NCBI GenBank assembly: GCA_934167445.1
Contig: CAKPKJ010000007.1
Span: forward strand, 27,982 to 91,981
Length of the DNA stretch: 64,000 nucleotides
Direction of reading: 5' to 3'
Source of the DNA: an uncultured Clostridia bacterium
Lineage (GTDB): Bacteria > Bacillota > Clostridia > TANB77 > CAG-508
The notes below the pieces were generated by a model that saw only the letters and a program-made list of their open reading frames with translations, was not told the origin of the DNA and made no database searches. Positions 1 to 8,195 of the stretch are shown here, in pieces. Each line of letters begins with the position of its first letter. The stretch's first letter is position 1. The translations under genes and the position numbers were made by a program.

Positions 1-263
1 TCTTTTTTAGACATTTTGCTATACCCATATCCAGGTAAGTCAACAAAATAGAAAGAATCATCTATATTGTAGAAATTTATCTGTCTAGTTTTACCAGGCT
101 CGCTACTTGTACGAGCTAATTTTTTTCTATTTATCATAGTATTAACAAAACTTGATTTCCCAACATTAGATTTCCCAACTAAAACTATTTCAGGTAATCC
201 ATTTCTAGGATATTGTTTAGGGCTAACTGCTGATACTTCAAATTGAGGATTTTTAACTATCAT
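1..263 (-). CDS. engB: Ribosome biogenesis GTP-binding protein EngB/YsxC (N-terminal part, cut by window edge)
   Basis: The minus strand from the ATG at 261-263 translates to about 87 residues that run off the left edge. Visible are a P-loop GKSNVGKS at residues 30-37, the switch segment with ARTSSEPGKTR, and the G3 motif DLPGYGYSK near residue 77. This spacing is typical of the EngB/YsxC family, small essential GTPases that help assemble the large ribosomal subunit. A CCTCC complement just upstream (271-275) supplies the ribosome site. It lies downstream of serS on the same strand, separated by a hairpin. The family call is firm; the C-terminal half is not in the window. Confidence 0.93.
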   Translation of the reverse strand, partial: MIVKNPQFEVSAVSPKQYPRNGLPEIVLVGKSNVGKSSFVNTMINRKKLARTSSEPGKTRQINFYNIDDSFYFVDLPGYGYSKMSKK

Positions 264-283
264 ATTTGTACCTCCATATAATT

Positions 284-310
284 AAAAGGCGGTTCCAAAT
301 GGCTGGAACC
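284..310 (-). terminator. Hairpin between serS and engB
   Basis: Inverted repeat GGTTCCA (291-297) / TGGAACC (304-310). Read on the minus strand it is followed by GCCTTTT. It sits directly after the serS stop and could act as an intrinsic terminator or partial attenuator before engB. The T-tract is short. Confidence 0.5.
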
Positions 311-329
311 TGTCTTTTTTGTATTCATT

Positions 330-1622
330 TTATTTATTTTTTTTGATTTGAATTTTTTCTAAGCCACCCATATATGGTCTTAAAACTTCTGGAATAATTA
401 CAGAACCATCAGGTTGATAATTATTTTCCATAATAGAAATAAGCATTCTAGGTGGGGCAACAACGGTATTGTTTAAAGTATGTGCAAAATATGTTCCATT
501 TTCGCCTTTTATTCTAATACCAAGTCTACGAGCTTGTGCATCAGTTAAGTTAGAACAACTACCAACTTCAAAATATTTCTTTTGACGAGGGCTCCAAGCT
601 TCAACATCACAAGATTTTGCTTTTAAGTCAGCTAAGTCACCTGAACAACATTCTAATGTTCTAACAGGAATTCCCATACTTCTAAAGAATTCAACTGTAT
701 ATGACCACATTTTATTATACCATTCCCAGCTATCTTCTGGTTCACAAACAACTATCATTTCTTGTTTTTCAAATTGATGTATACGGTAAACACCACGTTC
801 TTCAATACCATGTGCACCTTTTTCTTTTCTAAAACAAGGAGAATATGATGTCATAGTATATGGCATATCTTCTTTATTTAAAATTTGACCTTTGAATTTA
901 CCAATCATAGAATGTTCAGAAGTACCAATTAAATATAAATCTTCTCCTTCAATTTTGTACATCATTGCATCCATTTCTTCAAAACTCATAACACCTGTTA
1001 CAACATCTGAACGAATCATAAAAGGTGGTATGCAATAAGTAAATCCTTTATTTATCATAAAATCTCTTGCATAAGTTAAAACAGCTGAATGAAGTCTTGC
1101 AACATCACCCATTAAATAATAAAAACCTTGACCTGCAACACGTCTAGCACTATCTAAATCTAACCCACCAAGAGCTTCTAATATTTCACCATGAAATGGA
1201 ATTTCATAATCTGGAACAACAGGTTCACCAAATTTTTGAATTTCAACATTTTCACTATCATCTTTGCCTATAGGAACTGATGGGTGCATAATATTAGGAA
1301 TCTTCATCATTCTAGATTTTATTTCTTCAGAATATGTATGTTCTAATTTTTCATTTTCTTCTAATTTAGCATTTATTTCAGTAACTTCAGCTTTTACTTT
1401 TTCAGCTTCATCTTTATTACCAGATTTCATTAAACTTCCAATTTGATTACTCAAATTTTTTCTTTGAGAACGTAAATTATCTCCATTTAATTTTGCTTCT
1501 CTACTTTTTTTGTCAAGTTCAATAACTTCATCTACTAGAGGAAGTTTGGCATCTTGAAATTTGTTTTTGATGTTTTCTTTTACAACATCTGGATTTTCTC
1601 TTAAAAATTTAATGTCTATCAT
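330..1622 (-). CDS. serS: Seryl-tRNA synthetase
   Basis: This 430-residue class II aminoacyl-tRNA synthetase charges tRNA-Ser and also supplies Ser-tRNA for selenocysteine where that is used. The N-terminal third (about residues 30-105) is a charged, heptad-like segment matching the antiparallel coiled-coil arm that grips the long variable arm of tRNA-Ser. The catalytic core shows GTSEHS (233-238), motif 2 FRKEKGAHG (264-272) and motif 3 around NNTVVAPPRML (384-394). Length is normal for the family. The ATG start has a good AGAGGAG ribosome site. Its own sigma-A promoter lies immediately upstream, and no T-box leader is visible in the short 5' region. Confidence 0.97.
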   Translation of the reverse strand: MIDIKFLRENPDVVKENIKNKFQDAKLPLVDEVIELDKKSREAKLNGDNLRSQRKNLSNQIGSLMKSGNKDEAEKVKAEVTEINAKLEENEKLEHTYSEEIKSRMMKIPNIMHPSVPIGKDDSENVEIQKFGEPVVPDYEIPFHGEILEALGGLDLDSARRVAGQGFYYLMGDVARLHSAVLTYARDFMINKGFTYCIPPFMIRSDVVTGVMSFEEMDAMMYKIEGEDLYLIGTSEHSMIGKFKGQILNKEDMPYTMTSYSPCFRKEKGAHGIEERGVYRIHQFEKQEMIVVCEPEDSWEWYNKMWSYTVEFFRSMGIPVRTLECCSGDLADLKAKSCDVEAWSPRQKKYFEVGSCSNLTDAQARRLGIRIKGENGTYFAHTLNNTVVAPPRMLISIMENNYQPDGSVIIPEVLRPYMGGLEKIQIKKNK

Positions 1623-1653
1623 AAAAATCTCCTCTTTTCTTTAATTCTAAGGT

Positions 1654-1682
1654 ATTATATCGTATTTTGTGACAAATATCAA
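1654..1682 (-). promoter_or_regulatory. Sigma-A-type promoter of serS
   Basis: On the minus strand: TTGATA (1677-1682), 17-base spacer, TATAAT (1654-1659). The transcript would have a leader of about 25-30 bases, too short for a T-box. Confidence 0.75.
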
Positions 1683-1764
1683 TAATTTATCTAAATATAT
1701 TAAACTATATATAAAATTTAGAATAAAAAAGTAAAAAAATAGCAAAATAATAATAGGTGATTTT

Positions 1765-2595
1765 ATGATAATAACATTTTTAAAATTTATAATTTGTTCA
1801 ATCTTAATAGTTATAATATCTAAAAATATATTAGCGACCACACTTCGAAAATTAGCACAAAGTCTGAATTTAAAATCAAAAACAGTTGGAAATATAGCAG
1901 GAATTGCAACATCAGTGCCAGAACTACTGTCACTTGGTATAGCTGGTTTCACAGGACTAATAGATACAGGAATATTTAATATACTTAGTTCAAATGTAAT
2001 TAATGTATTAGAATATTTTTTAACAGTAAAAATAAATGGAAATATTAAAAAAATGAAAAACAAAGTAATTATAATAGAGTTAATAATTGTACTAATTACA
2101 ATAATAATTCCAGTTGTAATATATGTAAAAGATATAGCGCTAAATTTTATGATGATAATCATATTTTTATTACTATTTTGCATATTTTCCATAATAGATA
2201 GCAAAATTCATAAGAAATATTTAAGAAAAGAAAATGAAATAGAAAAGGAGCAAGAAGCAGAGGAAAAAGATAAGAAGCAAATATTGAAATATATAATTAT
2301 ATTAATTGGAGCAACAATTTTAATATTTATAACAGGTAATATTTTATCAGATTCACTAGAAACATTATGCAACAATTTTGGAGTATCACAAATAATAATA
2401 GGAATATTACTTGGAATAATTACAAGCGCACCTGAATTTATAACATTTAATGAGGCACAAAAATATCACAAAAAAGGAAGCAAAGAACAGTTAAAGGGTG
2501 TGATAGAGGCTACAAATAACTTAATAAGTTCAAATATGTTGAATCTATTTGTAATACAATCCGTTGGTATATTAATATATCTGATAAGTTATTAG
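1765..2595 (+). CDS. CaCA-superfamily (Na+/Ca2+ exchanger-like) membrane protein
   Basis: A 276-residue integral membrane protein with two halves separated by a highly charged linker (about residues 145-172, rich in E and K). Each half carries an alpha-repeat-like motif: GIATSVPELLS near residue 46 and GIITSAPEFIT near residue 218. These resemble the G-x-S-x-PE signature of the cation/Ca2+ exchanger superfamily, in which the two repeats form the ion-binding site. Length is somewhat short for the family (often 300-350 residues). Start ATG follows AGGTGA. It is divergent from serS and stands alone. Ion specificity cannot be told from sequence. Superfamily membership is fairly secure. Confidence 0.72.
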   Translation: MIITFLKFIICSILIVIISKNILATTLRKLAQSLNLKSKTVGNIAGIATSVPELLSLGIAGFTGLIDTGIFNILSSNVINVLEYFLTVKINGNIKKMKNKVIIIELIIVLITIIIPVVIYVKDIALNFMMIIIFLLLFCIFSIIDSKIHKKYLRKENEIEKEQEAEEKDKKQILKYIIILIGATILIFITGNILSDSLETLCNNFGVSQIIIGILLGIITSAPEFITFNEAQKYHKKGSKEQLKGVIEATNNLISSNMLNLFVIQSVGILIYLISY

Positions 2596-2773
2596 TTAAT
2601 ACTCTATTTATAGAAAAACTTATATTCAAGACTGTCACATAAAAAGCTAAACAAATAGCTGGGAACCAAATGAGAATTTATGCATATAAAAATAAATTTT
2701 AAAAAAGTCTTGATATTTTAATAAAAAACTGTCGAAAATTTATCTCAAAATAAAGAAAAATTATGAAAAAGCC

Positions 2774-2803
2774 TTGACAAAAGGACAAAAGGCAGTGTAT
2801 AAT
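2774..2803 (+). promoter_or_regulatory. Strong promoter of infC-rpmI-rplT
   Basis: TTGACA (2774-2779), 18-base spacer, TATAAT (2798-2803): perfect consensus hexamers. Transcription would begin near 2810, exactly at the first arm of the leader structure. The stretch from the previous stop (2595) to this promoter shows nothing else recognisable. Confidence 0.88.
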
Positions 2804-2809
2804 AATAGC

Positions 2810-2937
2810 TGTTACAAGAAGAAGCAATAAACTTCTCACCTAATCCAAAGAAGGAAAAAGGTTAGAATTAAATAATTTTAATATGTAAGTATTGAAGTAT
2901 TTTTTAATTTGACTTGTAACAAAAGTCAAATTTTTTT
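2810..2937 (+). promoter_or_regulatory. Attenuator-like leader of the IF3-L35-L20 operon
   Basis: A terminator hairpin TTTGACTT (2908-2915) / AAGTCAAA (2923-2930) followed by seven T residues lies just before infC. A 9-base segment at the predicted RNA 5' end, TGTTACAAG (2810-2818), is exactly complementary to CTTGTAACA (2913-2921). That second segment overlaps the 5' arm and loop of the terminator, so the two pairings exclude each other. This is the logic of a transcription attenuator. In Bacillota such operons are known to be autoregulated by L20 binding a leader that mimics 23S rRNA. I infer the same kind of control here but cannot confirm the L20-binding fold by eye. Confidence 0.75.
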
Positions 2938-2957
2938 ATTTATGGAGGTGTTTTAAC

Positions 2958-3485
2958 ATAAAACAAGAATTACCAATTAATAGACAAATTAGAGCTAAAG
3001 AAGTTCAGCTAATAGGAGTAAATGGAGAAAAAGTTGGTGTAATTTCTCTTGAAGAAGCTTTGAAAAAAGCAGAAGACTTAAATTTGGATTTAGTATTAGT
3101 TGCGCCAAATGCAAATCCAGTTGTTTGTAAAATAATGAACTATGGAAAATATAAATTTGAACAAGCAAAAAAGGAAAAAGAAGCTAAGAAAAAGCAAAAA
3201 ACTCTTGAAGTAAAAGAAATAAGAGTAACTCCGAATATTGAAGAACATGACTTCAGCTTTAAATTAAAAAATACAAAAAAATTCTTAGACGATGGCAACA
3301 AAGTAAAAATAACTGTAAGATTTAGAGGAAGAGAAATAAATAATTCTAAAGCAGGAGAAGCTGTTTTAAATAAATTTATTGAAAATCTAGAAGATGTTGC
3401 TACAGTTGAAAAGAAACCTAAATTAGAAGGTAGAAATATGTTCACAATATTAGCTAAAAAAGCAGAAAAAAATACTGCTAAATAA
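2958..3485 (+). CDS. infC: Translation initiation factor IF-3, with AUA start
   Basis: IF-3 binds the 30S subunit, prevents premature 50S joining and proofreads the start codon. Reading in frame from 2958 gives 175 residues beginning (M)KQELPINRQIRAKEVQ, the standard IF-3 N-terminus. The linker and C-domain follow (KEIRVTPNIEEHDF, then VRFRGREINN). The first codon is ATA at 2958-2960, nine bases after GGAGG; no ATG, GTG or TTG is available at the N-terminus, and TTG at 3060 would delete a third of the conserved N-domain. Rare start codons (AUU, AUA) on infC let IF-3 repress its own synthesis. First gene of infC-rpmI-rplT. Confidence 0.95.
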   Translation: MKQELPINRQIRAKEVQLIGVNGEKVGVISLEEALKKAEDLNLDLVLVAPNANPVVCKIMNYGKYKFEQAKKEKEAKKKQKTLEVKEIRVTPNIEEHDFSFKLKNTKKFLDDGNKVKITVRFRGREINNSKAGEAVLNKFIENLEDVATVEKKPKLEGRNMFTILAKKAEKNTAK

Positions 3486-3515
3486 TATAACAAAAATCGA
3501 AAGGAGTATATCATT

Positions 3516-3719
3516 ATGCCAAAATTAAAAACAAATAAAGCTGCTAAAAAAAGATATTCAATAACAGCTACAGGAAAAGTAAAAAGAACAAAATCAAACA
3601 GAAGACATTTACTAGCTAACAAGACAGCTAGACAAAGAAAATCTGGAAAAATACAAGATGCTTATGCAGATAAAACTTGTGAAAAAACAATCAAAAAATT
3701 ATTACCATATGGAAACTAA
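3516..3719 (+). CDS. rpmI: 50S ribosomal protein L35
   Basis: 67 residues, very basic, beginning MPKLKTNKAAKKRY and ending KKLLPYGN, the full-length signature of bL35. It lies between infC and rplT with about 30-base gaps, each holding a ribosome site (AAAGGAG here). Co-transcribed from the promoter at 2774. Confidence 0.97.
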   Translation: MPKLKTNKAAKKRYSITATGKVKRTKSNRRHLLANKTARQRKSGKIQDAYADKTCEKTIKKLLPYGN

Positions 3720-3753
3720 AATAAAGTAGAAATCAAAGGAAGGTGAATTATAA

Positions 3754-4104
3754 ATGGCAAGAGTAAAAACAGCTAGAACAACAAGAGCAAGACATAAAAA
3801 AGTATTAAAACAAGCAAAAGGTTATTATGGAGCAAAAAGTTATAGATTTAGAAACGCAAATCAAGCAGTTTTAAAATCATTAACATATGCATATGTAGGA
3901 AGAAAAGACAAAAAAAGTAATTTCAGAAAATTATGGATTACAAGAATTAACGCAGCAGCAAGAATTAATGGTACTACATATAGCAAATTAATAGCAGGAC
4001 TTAAAAAAGCTAATGTAGAAATTAACAGAAAAATGTTAGCTGACTTAGCTGTAAATGATGAAAAAGCATTTGCAGAAATTGCTGAAATAGCAAAAAAAGC
4101 ATAA
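3754..4104 (+). CDS. rplT: 50S ribosomal protein L20
   Basis: 116 residues starting MARVKTARTTRARHKK, with the long basic N-terminal extension that enters 23S rRNA and a globular C-domain ending KAFAEIAEIAKKA. L20 is essential early in 50S assembly and is the known autoregulator of this operon in Bacillota through the leader upstream of infC. Last gene of the operon; a bidirectional terminator follows. Confidence 0.97.
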   Translation: MARVKTARTTRARHKKVLKQAKGYYGAKSYRFRNANQAVLKSLTYAYVGRKDKKSNFRKLWITRINAAARINGTTYSKLIAGLKKANVEINRKMLADLAVNDEKAFAEIAEIAKKA

Positions 4105-4117
4105 ATATAAATAAAAA

Positions 4118-4159
4118 TCCTTATTATTTTCAATATAGAAAGTAATAAGGACTTTTTTT
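4118..4159. terminator. Bidirectional terminator between rplT and spoVAE
   Basis: Arms TCCTTATTA (4118-4126) / TAATAAGGA (4143-4151), flanked by T7 on the plus side and by a TTTTTAT run on the minus side. It serves the two convergent operons. The spoVAE stop overlaps its plus-strand T-tract. Confidence 0.85.
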
Positions 4160-4550
4160 ATTGTTTCTTCATTTTAGGTTTAGAAATTAAAGAAGCAAGA
4201 TAACCGAAAAACACAGCAGCAGCAATACCACCAGCAGCAGCTTTTACACCACCAGTAAATGCCCCAAGCAAACCCGATTCTTTTACTGCTTCAATTGCAC
4301 CTTTAGACAAATTATAACCAAAACCAGTAAGTGGAACAGTAGCGCCACAACCAGCAAACTCTACTAAGTATTTATAAATACCCAAACCACCCAAAACAGC
4401 ACCAGTTGTAACAAAAATTACCAATATTCTAGCAGGTGTAAGTTTAGTTTTATCAATTAAAATTTGACCAATAACACATATGATTCCAGCAACTATAAAA
4501 CATTTTAATAGAGAAGAAACATCAAAAACATTTGCCCAATTTATATCCAT
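4158..4550 (-). CDS. spoVAE: Stage V sporulation protein AE (SpoVAE/SpoVAEb type)
   Basis: A 130-residue membrane protein with hydrophobic helices around residues 12-30, 40-58, 70-85 and 100-120. It has the conserved GCGATVPLTGFGYNLSKGA segment typical of the SpoVAC/SpoVAE family. SpoVA proteins form the inner-membrane channel that moves dipicolinic acid into the forespore and out during germination. I place the start at the ATG after AAGGA; an in-frame TTG 18 bases upstream would overlap that ribosome site. It is the last gene of the minus-strand spoVA cluster, separated from spoVAD by an AT-rich gap (4551-4690). Confidence 0.9.
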   Translation of the reverse strand: MDINWANVFDVSSLLKCFIVAGIICVIGQILIDKTKLTPARILVIFVTTGAVLGGLGIYKYLVEFAGCGATVPLTGFGYNLSKGAIEAVKESGLLGAFTGGVKAAAGGIAAAVFFGYLASLISKPKMKKQ

Positions 4551-4690
4551 AATTAAAATCCTTATCAAAAAATTTAGATTTTAAACAAAAATCTATAAAG
4601 TATAAAAATAATATAAAAATAAAATTATATAAATATATATAATTTTACAATAGTAAAACAAAGTAAAATTAGTATATAAGATGCAGAAAA

Positions 4691-5692
4691 TTATAGCTCA
4701 ATGCTAACAGCGTGAGCAATTCCGGGAATAGTCTCACCTTGTTGAGAACTTGTGGAATTCATTAAAGCACCTGTGGCAATTAGTAATAATTTTTTTATTT
4801 TTTTCTCTTTTAATTGCTTGAATAAAAATCCTGAAAAGACAGAACCACAACAAGCACATCCACTTCCACCAGCATGAGTATCCTGAGCTTTTGTATCAAA
4901 AATCATAAGACCACAATCATTATAATTGCTTTTTATGTTATACCCCTTAGACATAGCAATATCTATAGCAATATCTTTTCCAATTTTACCAAGATCTCCG
5001 CTGATAATAGCGTCATAATAACTAGGATTTCTACCTGTATCTAAAAAGTGTGCTAATAAAGTATCTACAAAAGCAGGAGCCATAGCTGCTCCCATATTAT
5101 TTGCATCTTTTATCCCCATATCTACAATTTTTCCTAAAGTTATATTTGTAATAAAAGGACCTGCGCCATCTTTGGATAAAAGAGTAGCTCCTGAACCTGT
5201 TACAGTCCATTGACTTGACTGGGGACGTTGATTGCCTAATTCTAAAGGAAATCTGAATTGTTTTTCTGCACTACAAAAGTGACTTGAAGTGGCACAAATA
5301 ACATTTTGGGCAAAACTTTCAATTGCAATTGCTCCCATACACATACTTTCAACAAAGGTTGAACAAGCCCCAAACATTCCGATAAATGGAATGTTGCTAT
5401 CACGTAGTCCGAAACTAGAAGAAATACATTGGTTTAGTAAATCACCCGCAAAAATGCAATCAATATTATTGGTAGATATACCGGATTTAGTAACAAGTGC
5501 ATTTACATTTTCTTTTATAATTTTACTTTCGGCTTTTTCCCAGGATTTTTCGCCCCAAAACTCATCATCTAAAGTTAAATCGAAATATTTAGCAAGTGGC
5601 CCTTGAGCTTCTTTAGGACCAACTATACTATTACACTCTGTAATGGTTGGAGGAGAATCAAAACTAATAGTTTGTTTACCTATTTTTTTCAA
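4691..5692 (-). CDS. spoVAD: Stage V sporulation protein AD
   Basis: 333 residues with the thiolase-like fold of SpoVAD, the soluble dipicolinate-binding component of the SpoVA channel. Recognisable segments are GPLAKYFD, the FGACSTFVESM region near the thiolase active-site equivalent, the SHFCSAEKQFRFPLE block, and the C-terminal GGSGCACCGSVFSG stretch. The best start is TTG, since no ATG is available upstream; the ribosome site is weak (AAAGAAG). It lies downstream of spoVAC in the usual C-D-E order. Expression in the forespore is expected from the family; I could not make out a convincing sigma-G promoter. Confidence 0.95.
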   Translation of the reverse strand: MKKIGKQTISFDSPPTITECNSIVGPKEAQGPLAKYFDLTLDDEFWGEKSWEKAESKIIKENVNALVTKSGISTNNIDCIFAGDLLNQCISSSFGLRDSNIPFIGMFGACSTFVESMCMGAIAIESFAQNVICATSSHFCSAEKQFRFPLELGNQRPQSSQWTVTGSGATLLSKDGAGPFITNITLGKIVDMGIKDANNMGAAMAPAFVDTLLAHFLDTGRNPSYYDAIISGDLGKIGKDIAIDIAMSKGYNIKSNYNDCGLMIFDTKAQDTHAGGSGCACCGSVFSGFLFKQLKEKKIKKLLLIATGALMNSTSSQQGETIPGIAHAVSIEL

Positions 5693-5766
5693 AAAATCAA
5701 CTTCTTTCTCTTAAAATTTATTAATACACAGTGGAATATATAAAATTAATTAAAGCTATAAATAAT

Positions 5767-6231
5767 TTATACTAAAGTAATAGCTTGTGTATTAAAAATT
5801 AAATAAACAATTCCAACTAAAATAGAGGCAGAAATACCAAAAACTAATACTGGACCAGCAACTGTAAACATTTTTCCTCCAACTCCCATAATATAGCCTT
5901 CAGATTTATATTCCATAGCAGGAGAAACAATAGAATTAGCAAAACCTGTTATAGGAACTAAAGAACCAGCGCCAGCAATTTTCCCAATTTTATTAAATAG
6001 ATTAAGACTTGTTAAAAACGCAGAAAATCCAATTAATAAAATGGAAACAATTGTACTTGAATTTGATGTATCAAATCCACGTTCTTTACAAATATTAAAA
6101 ATAACTTGACCAATTGTGCAGATTAATCCACCCACCCAAAATGCATTAAAGCAGTTTTTTAATATCGGTGAATTAGGTGATTTTTTATCAACATATTTTT
6201 GATAAGTTTGTTTACTTTCCAAAGGATTCAT
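5767..6231 (-). CDS. spoVAC: Stage V sporulation protein AC
   Basis: A 154-residue membrane protein with about four hydrophobic segments after a hydrophilic N-terminus (SKQTYQKYVDKKSP). It has the family block GAGSLVPITGFANSIVSPAMEYKSEG, paralogous to the one in SpoVAE. SpoVAC is a mechanosensitive-type component of the dipicolinate channel of spores. It starts 17 bases after the dodecin-like gene, so the two are probably co-transcribed. Confidence 0.94.
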   Translation of the reverse strand: MNPLESKQTYQKYVDKKSPNSPILKNCFNAFWVGGLICTIGQVIFNICKERGFDTSNSSTIVSILLIGFSAFLTSLNLFNKIGKIAGAGSLVPITGFANSIVSPAMEYKSEGYIMGVGGKMFTVAGPVLVFGISASILVGIVYLIFNTQAITLV

Positions 6232-6248
6232 AATAATTAATAAACCTC

Positions 6249-6467
6249 CTAACCGTTTTTTCTGTTTTCATCAATAGTAAAAGTTAAATCTAAATCAACA
6301 AAATATTCAGAAATTTTGTTACCATCAATATTAGCTCTTTGTTCAACTATTTTTACATTTGACAAATAATCAATAGTTTTTGATGCTTCAGCAATTGTTT
6401 TTACAATAGCATCTTTCCACGAAATATTTGAATTTCCAGTAATAAATAAATGTTTTTTTACTTCCAT
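6249..6467 (-). CDS. Dodecin-like small protein
   Basis: 72 residues starting at the ATG behind AGGAGG; an upstream in-frame start would add 13 residues but lacks a ribosome site. The sequence HLFITGNSNISWKDAIVKTI followed by AEASKTIDYLSNVKIVEQRA and the beta-strand tail EYFVDLDLTFTIDE matches the beta-alpha-beta-beta layout of dodecins, dodecameric shells that store flavin or related cofactors. It is the first gene of the minus-strand cluster before spoVAC, an unusual place that suggests sporulation expression. Family assignment is likely; the ligand is unknown. Confidence 0.75.
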   Translation of the reverse strand: MEVKKHLFITGNSNISWKDAIVKTIAEASKTIDYLSNVKIVEQRANIDGNKISEYFVDLDLTFTIDENRKNG

Positions 6468-6624
6468 AAAAAACCTCCTAATAACTTTTAAAAATATCTT
6501 TTCCAAAAGCTAGAAAAAATATACAAAAAAATGTATAATTGTAAACAAGAAATAACTAAATAATTGAAAAAAATAATATATAACGACAAATAATAAATGT
6601 AAAAAATATAGAAAGAGGGAAAAA

Positions 6625-7998
6625 ATGGATATAGCAAGAGAAACAGCCTTAAAAATTTTATATAAAATAGATGAAGAAAAAGCATACTCTAATATTGTAC
6701 TTAATAGTGAGATAAAAAAACAAAAAGAAAAATTACAAAGAAAAGACATTGGATTAATATCTGAAATTGTATATGGTGTAACAACTTGGAGAATAACATT
6801 AGATGAAATTATAGAAAAATATTCAAAAATTAAATTGAAAAAGATATCAAAATGGATTTTAAATATTTTAAGGATGTCAATTTATCAAATAATATTTTTG
6901 GACAAAATACCAAAATCAGCAGCTGTAAACGAAGGTGTGAATTTGGCTAAAAAGTATGGGAATAGAGGCAGCATAGGTTTTGCAAATGCAGTACTAAGAA
7001 AGGTAGATAAAAAAGATTATACCGAGTTATTTGAAGAAAAAGACAATATAAAAAGGATATCTATAACAACTTCAATGCCAGAGTGGATAATTTTGGAGCT
7101 TAAAAAAGAAGGAGTATCTATAGAGAAAATAGAAGAGATATGCAAAAACTCTAATATTAGACCTAGCATTTCTGTTAGAATAAATAATTTAAAAATAAAT
7201 AAACAAGAATTAAAAGAAAAATTGCAAGAAAAAGGAATAAAAACAGAAGATGGAATATTAAACGATTTTCTTATATTAAACAACATAAAAGATATAGAAA
7301 ATTTGGAAGAATTTACACAAGGCTATTTTACAGTGCAAGATGAAGTTGCAGGATTAACAGCGCTAGTTTTAAATCCTCAACCAGGAGAAAATGTGCTAGA
7401 TGCGTGCAGCAGTCCAGGAGGAAAAACAACATATTTAGCAGAATTGATGAAGAATCAAGGCAATATTGTGGCAACAGATATTCATGAACATAGAACAAAA
7501 TTGGTAGAAAACGCCGCTAAAAGATTGGGAATAAATATAATAAAAACAAGTGTACAAGATGTAACTATATTTAATGAAAAATATAAAGAAAAATTTGATA
7601 AAATATTACTAGATGTACCTTGCCTAGGAATTGGCGTATTAAAAAGGAAACCTGACATTAAATGGCAAAAAGAACAAAAAGATGTAGATGAAATATCAAA
7701 GATACAATATAAAATATTAGAAAATTGTTCAAAATATTTAAAGGAAAATGGAGAAATTGTTTATTCAACTTGTAGCATTTTTAAAAAGGAAAATGAAGGA
7801 ATAATAGAAAAATTCATAAAAAACAATTTAGAATTTCAAATAGAGAAATTTGATTTTGAAAAAAATAGTCAATTAAAAAACGAAAAAAATGCAAATTTAT
7901 TCTTTCAAAATTATATAAAAAATTGCAAATACCTAGATGTATATCAGAATGAAAAAACTGACGGATTTTTTATTTGTAAAATGACTAAAAAAGGCTAA
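6625..7998 (+). CDS. rsmB: 16S rRNA m5C967 methyltransferase RsmB
   Basis: 457 residues: an N-terminal NusB-like RNA-binding domain (about 1-135), then a Rossmann methyltransferase domain. Motif I is VLDACSSPGGKTTYLAEL (about 253-270). The two catalytic cysteines of m5C enzymes are in DVPCLGIG (motif IV) and YSTCSI (motif VI). It uses S-adenosylmethionine to methylate 16S rRNA. The start ATG follows AGAGGG. Divergent from the dodecin/spoVA cluster. The pilus operon begins about 200 bases downstream, so it is probably a separate transcript. Confidence 0.95.
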   Translation: MDIARETALKILYKIDEEKAYSNIVLNSEIKKQKEKLQRKDIGLISEIVYGVTTWRITLDEIIEKYSKIKLKKISKWILNILRMSIYQIIFLDKIPKSAAVNEGVNLAKKYGNRGSIGFANAVLRKVDKKDYTELFEEKDNIKRISITTSMPEWIILELKKEGVSIEKIEEICKNSNIRPSISVRINNLKINKQELKEKLQEKGIKTEDGILNDFLILNNIKDIENLEEFTQGYFTVQDEVAGLTALVLNPQPGENVLDACSSPGGKTTYLAELMKNQGNIVATDIHEHRTKLVENAAKRLGINIIKTSVQDVTIFNEKYKEKFDKILLDVPCLGIGVLKRKPDIKWQKEQKDVDEISKIQYKILENCSKYLKENGEIVYSTCSIFKKENEGIIEKFIKNNLEFQIEKFDFEKNSQLKNEKNANLFFQNYIKNCKYLDVYQNEKTDGFFICKMTKKG

Positions 7999-8195
7999 AA
8001 ATAGCCACAAATACGAATATTACAATTATATTACATTTACATTACGGTTGTGTTAAATATATTGACTTTTTTACAATAAAATATAAAATATAAGTACATT
8101 CGAGATTTTATGGCTAAGGGAAAATAGAATAAAATTCAAGTATCTTTTTAGATAAAACAGTAAAAAATAATAGTATTAAATAAAAGGAGAAAACA
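7999..8195 (+). other. Intergenic region before the pilus operon
   Basis: 197 bases. A tiny hairpin GGCT/AGCC (7993-8005) overlaps the rsmB stop. TTGACT at 8062-8067 is a -35 candidate, with only poorly spaced AT-rich -10 options after it. I looked for a cyclic-di-GMP riboswitch, common before pilus genes in Clostridia, and saw no recognisable core. Confidence 0.4.

Noticed and set aside
1623..1764. T-box riboswitch for serS
   Set aside because: The promoter lies about 30 bases before the start codon, leaving no room for a T-box leader.
2942..2956. Four-codon reading frame ATG GAG GTG TTT TAA overlapping the infC ribosome site
   Set aside because: Too short to support as a leader peptide; the ATG is part of the Shine-Dalgarno context.
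7999..8195. Cyclic-di-GMP riboswitch before the pilus operon
   Set aside because: The region was read for a GEMM-type core and none could be recognised.
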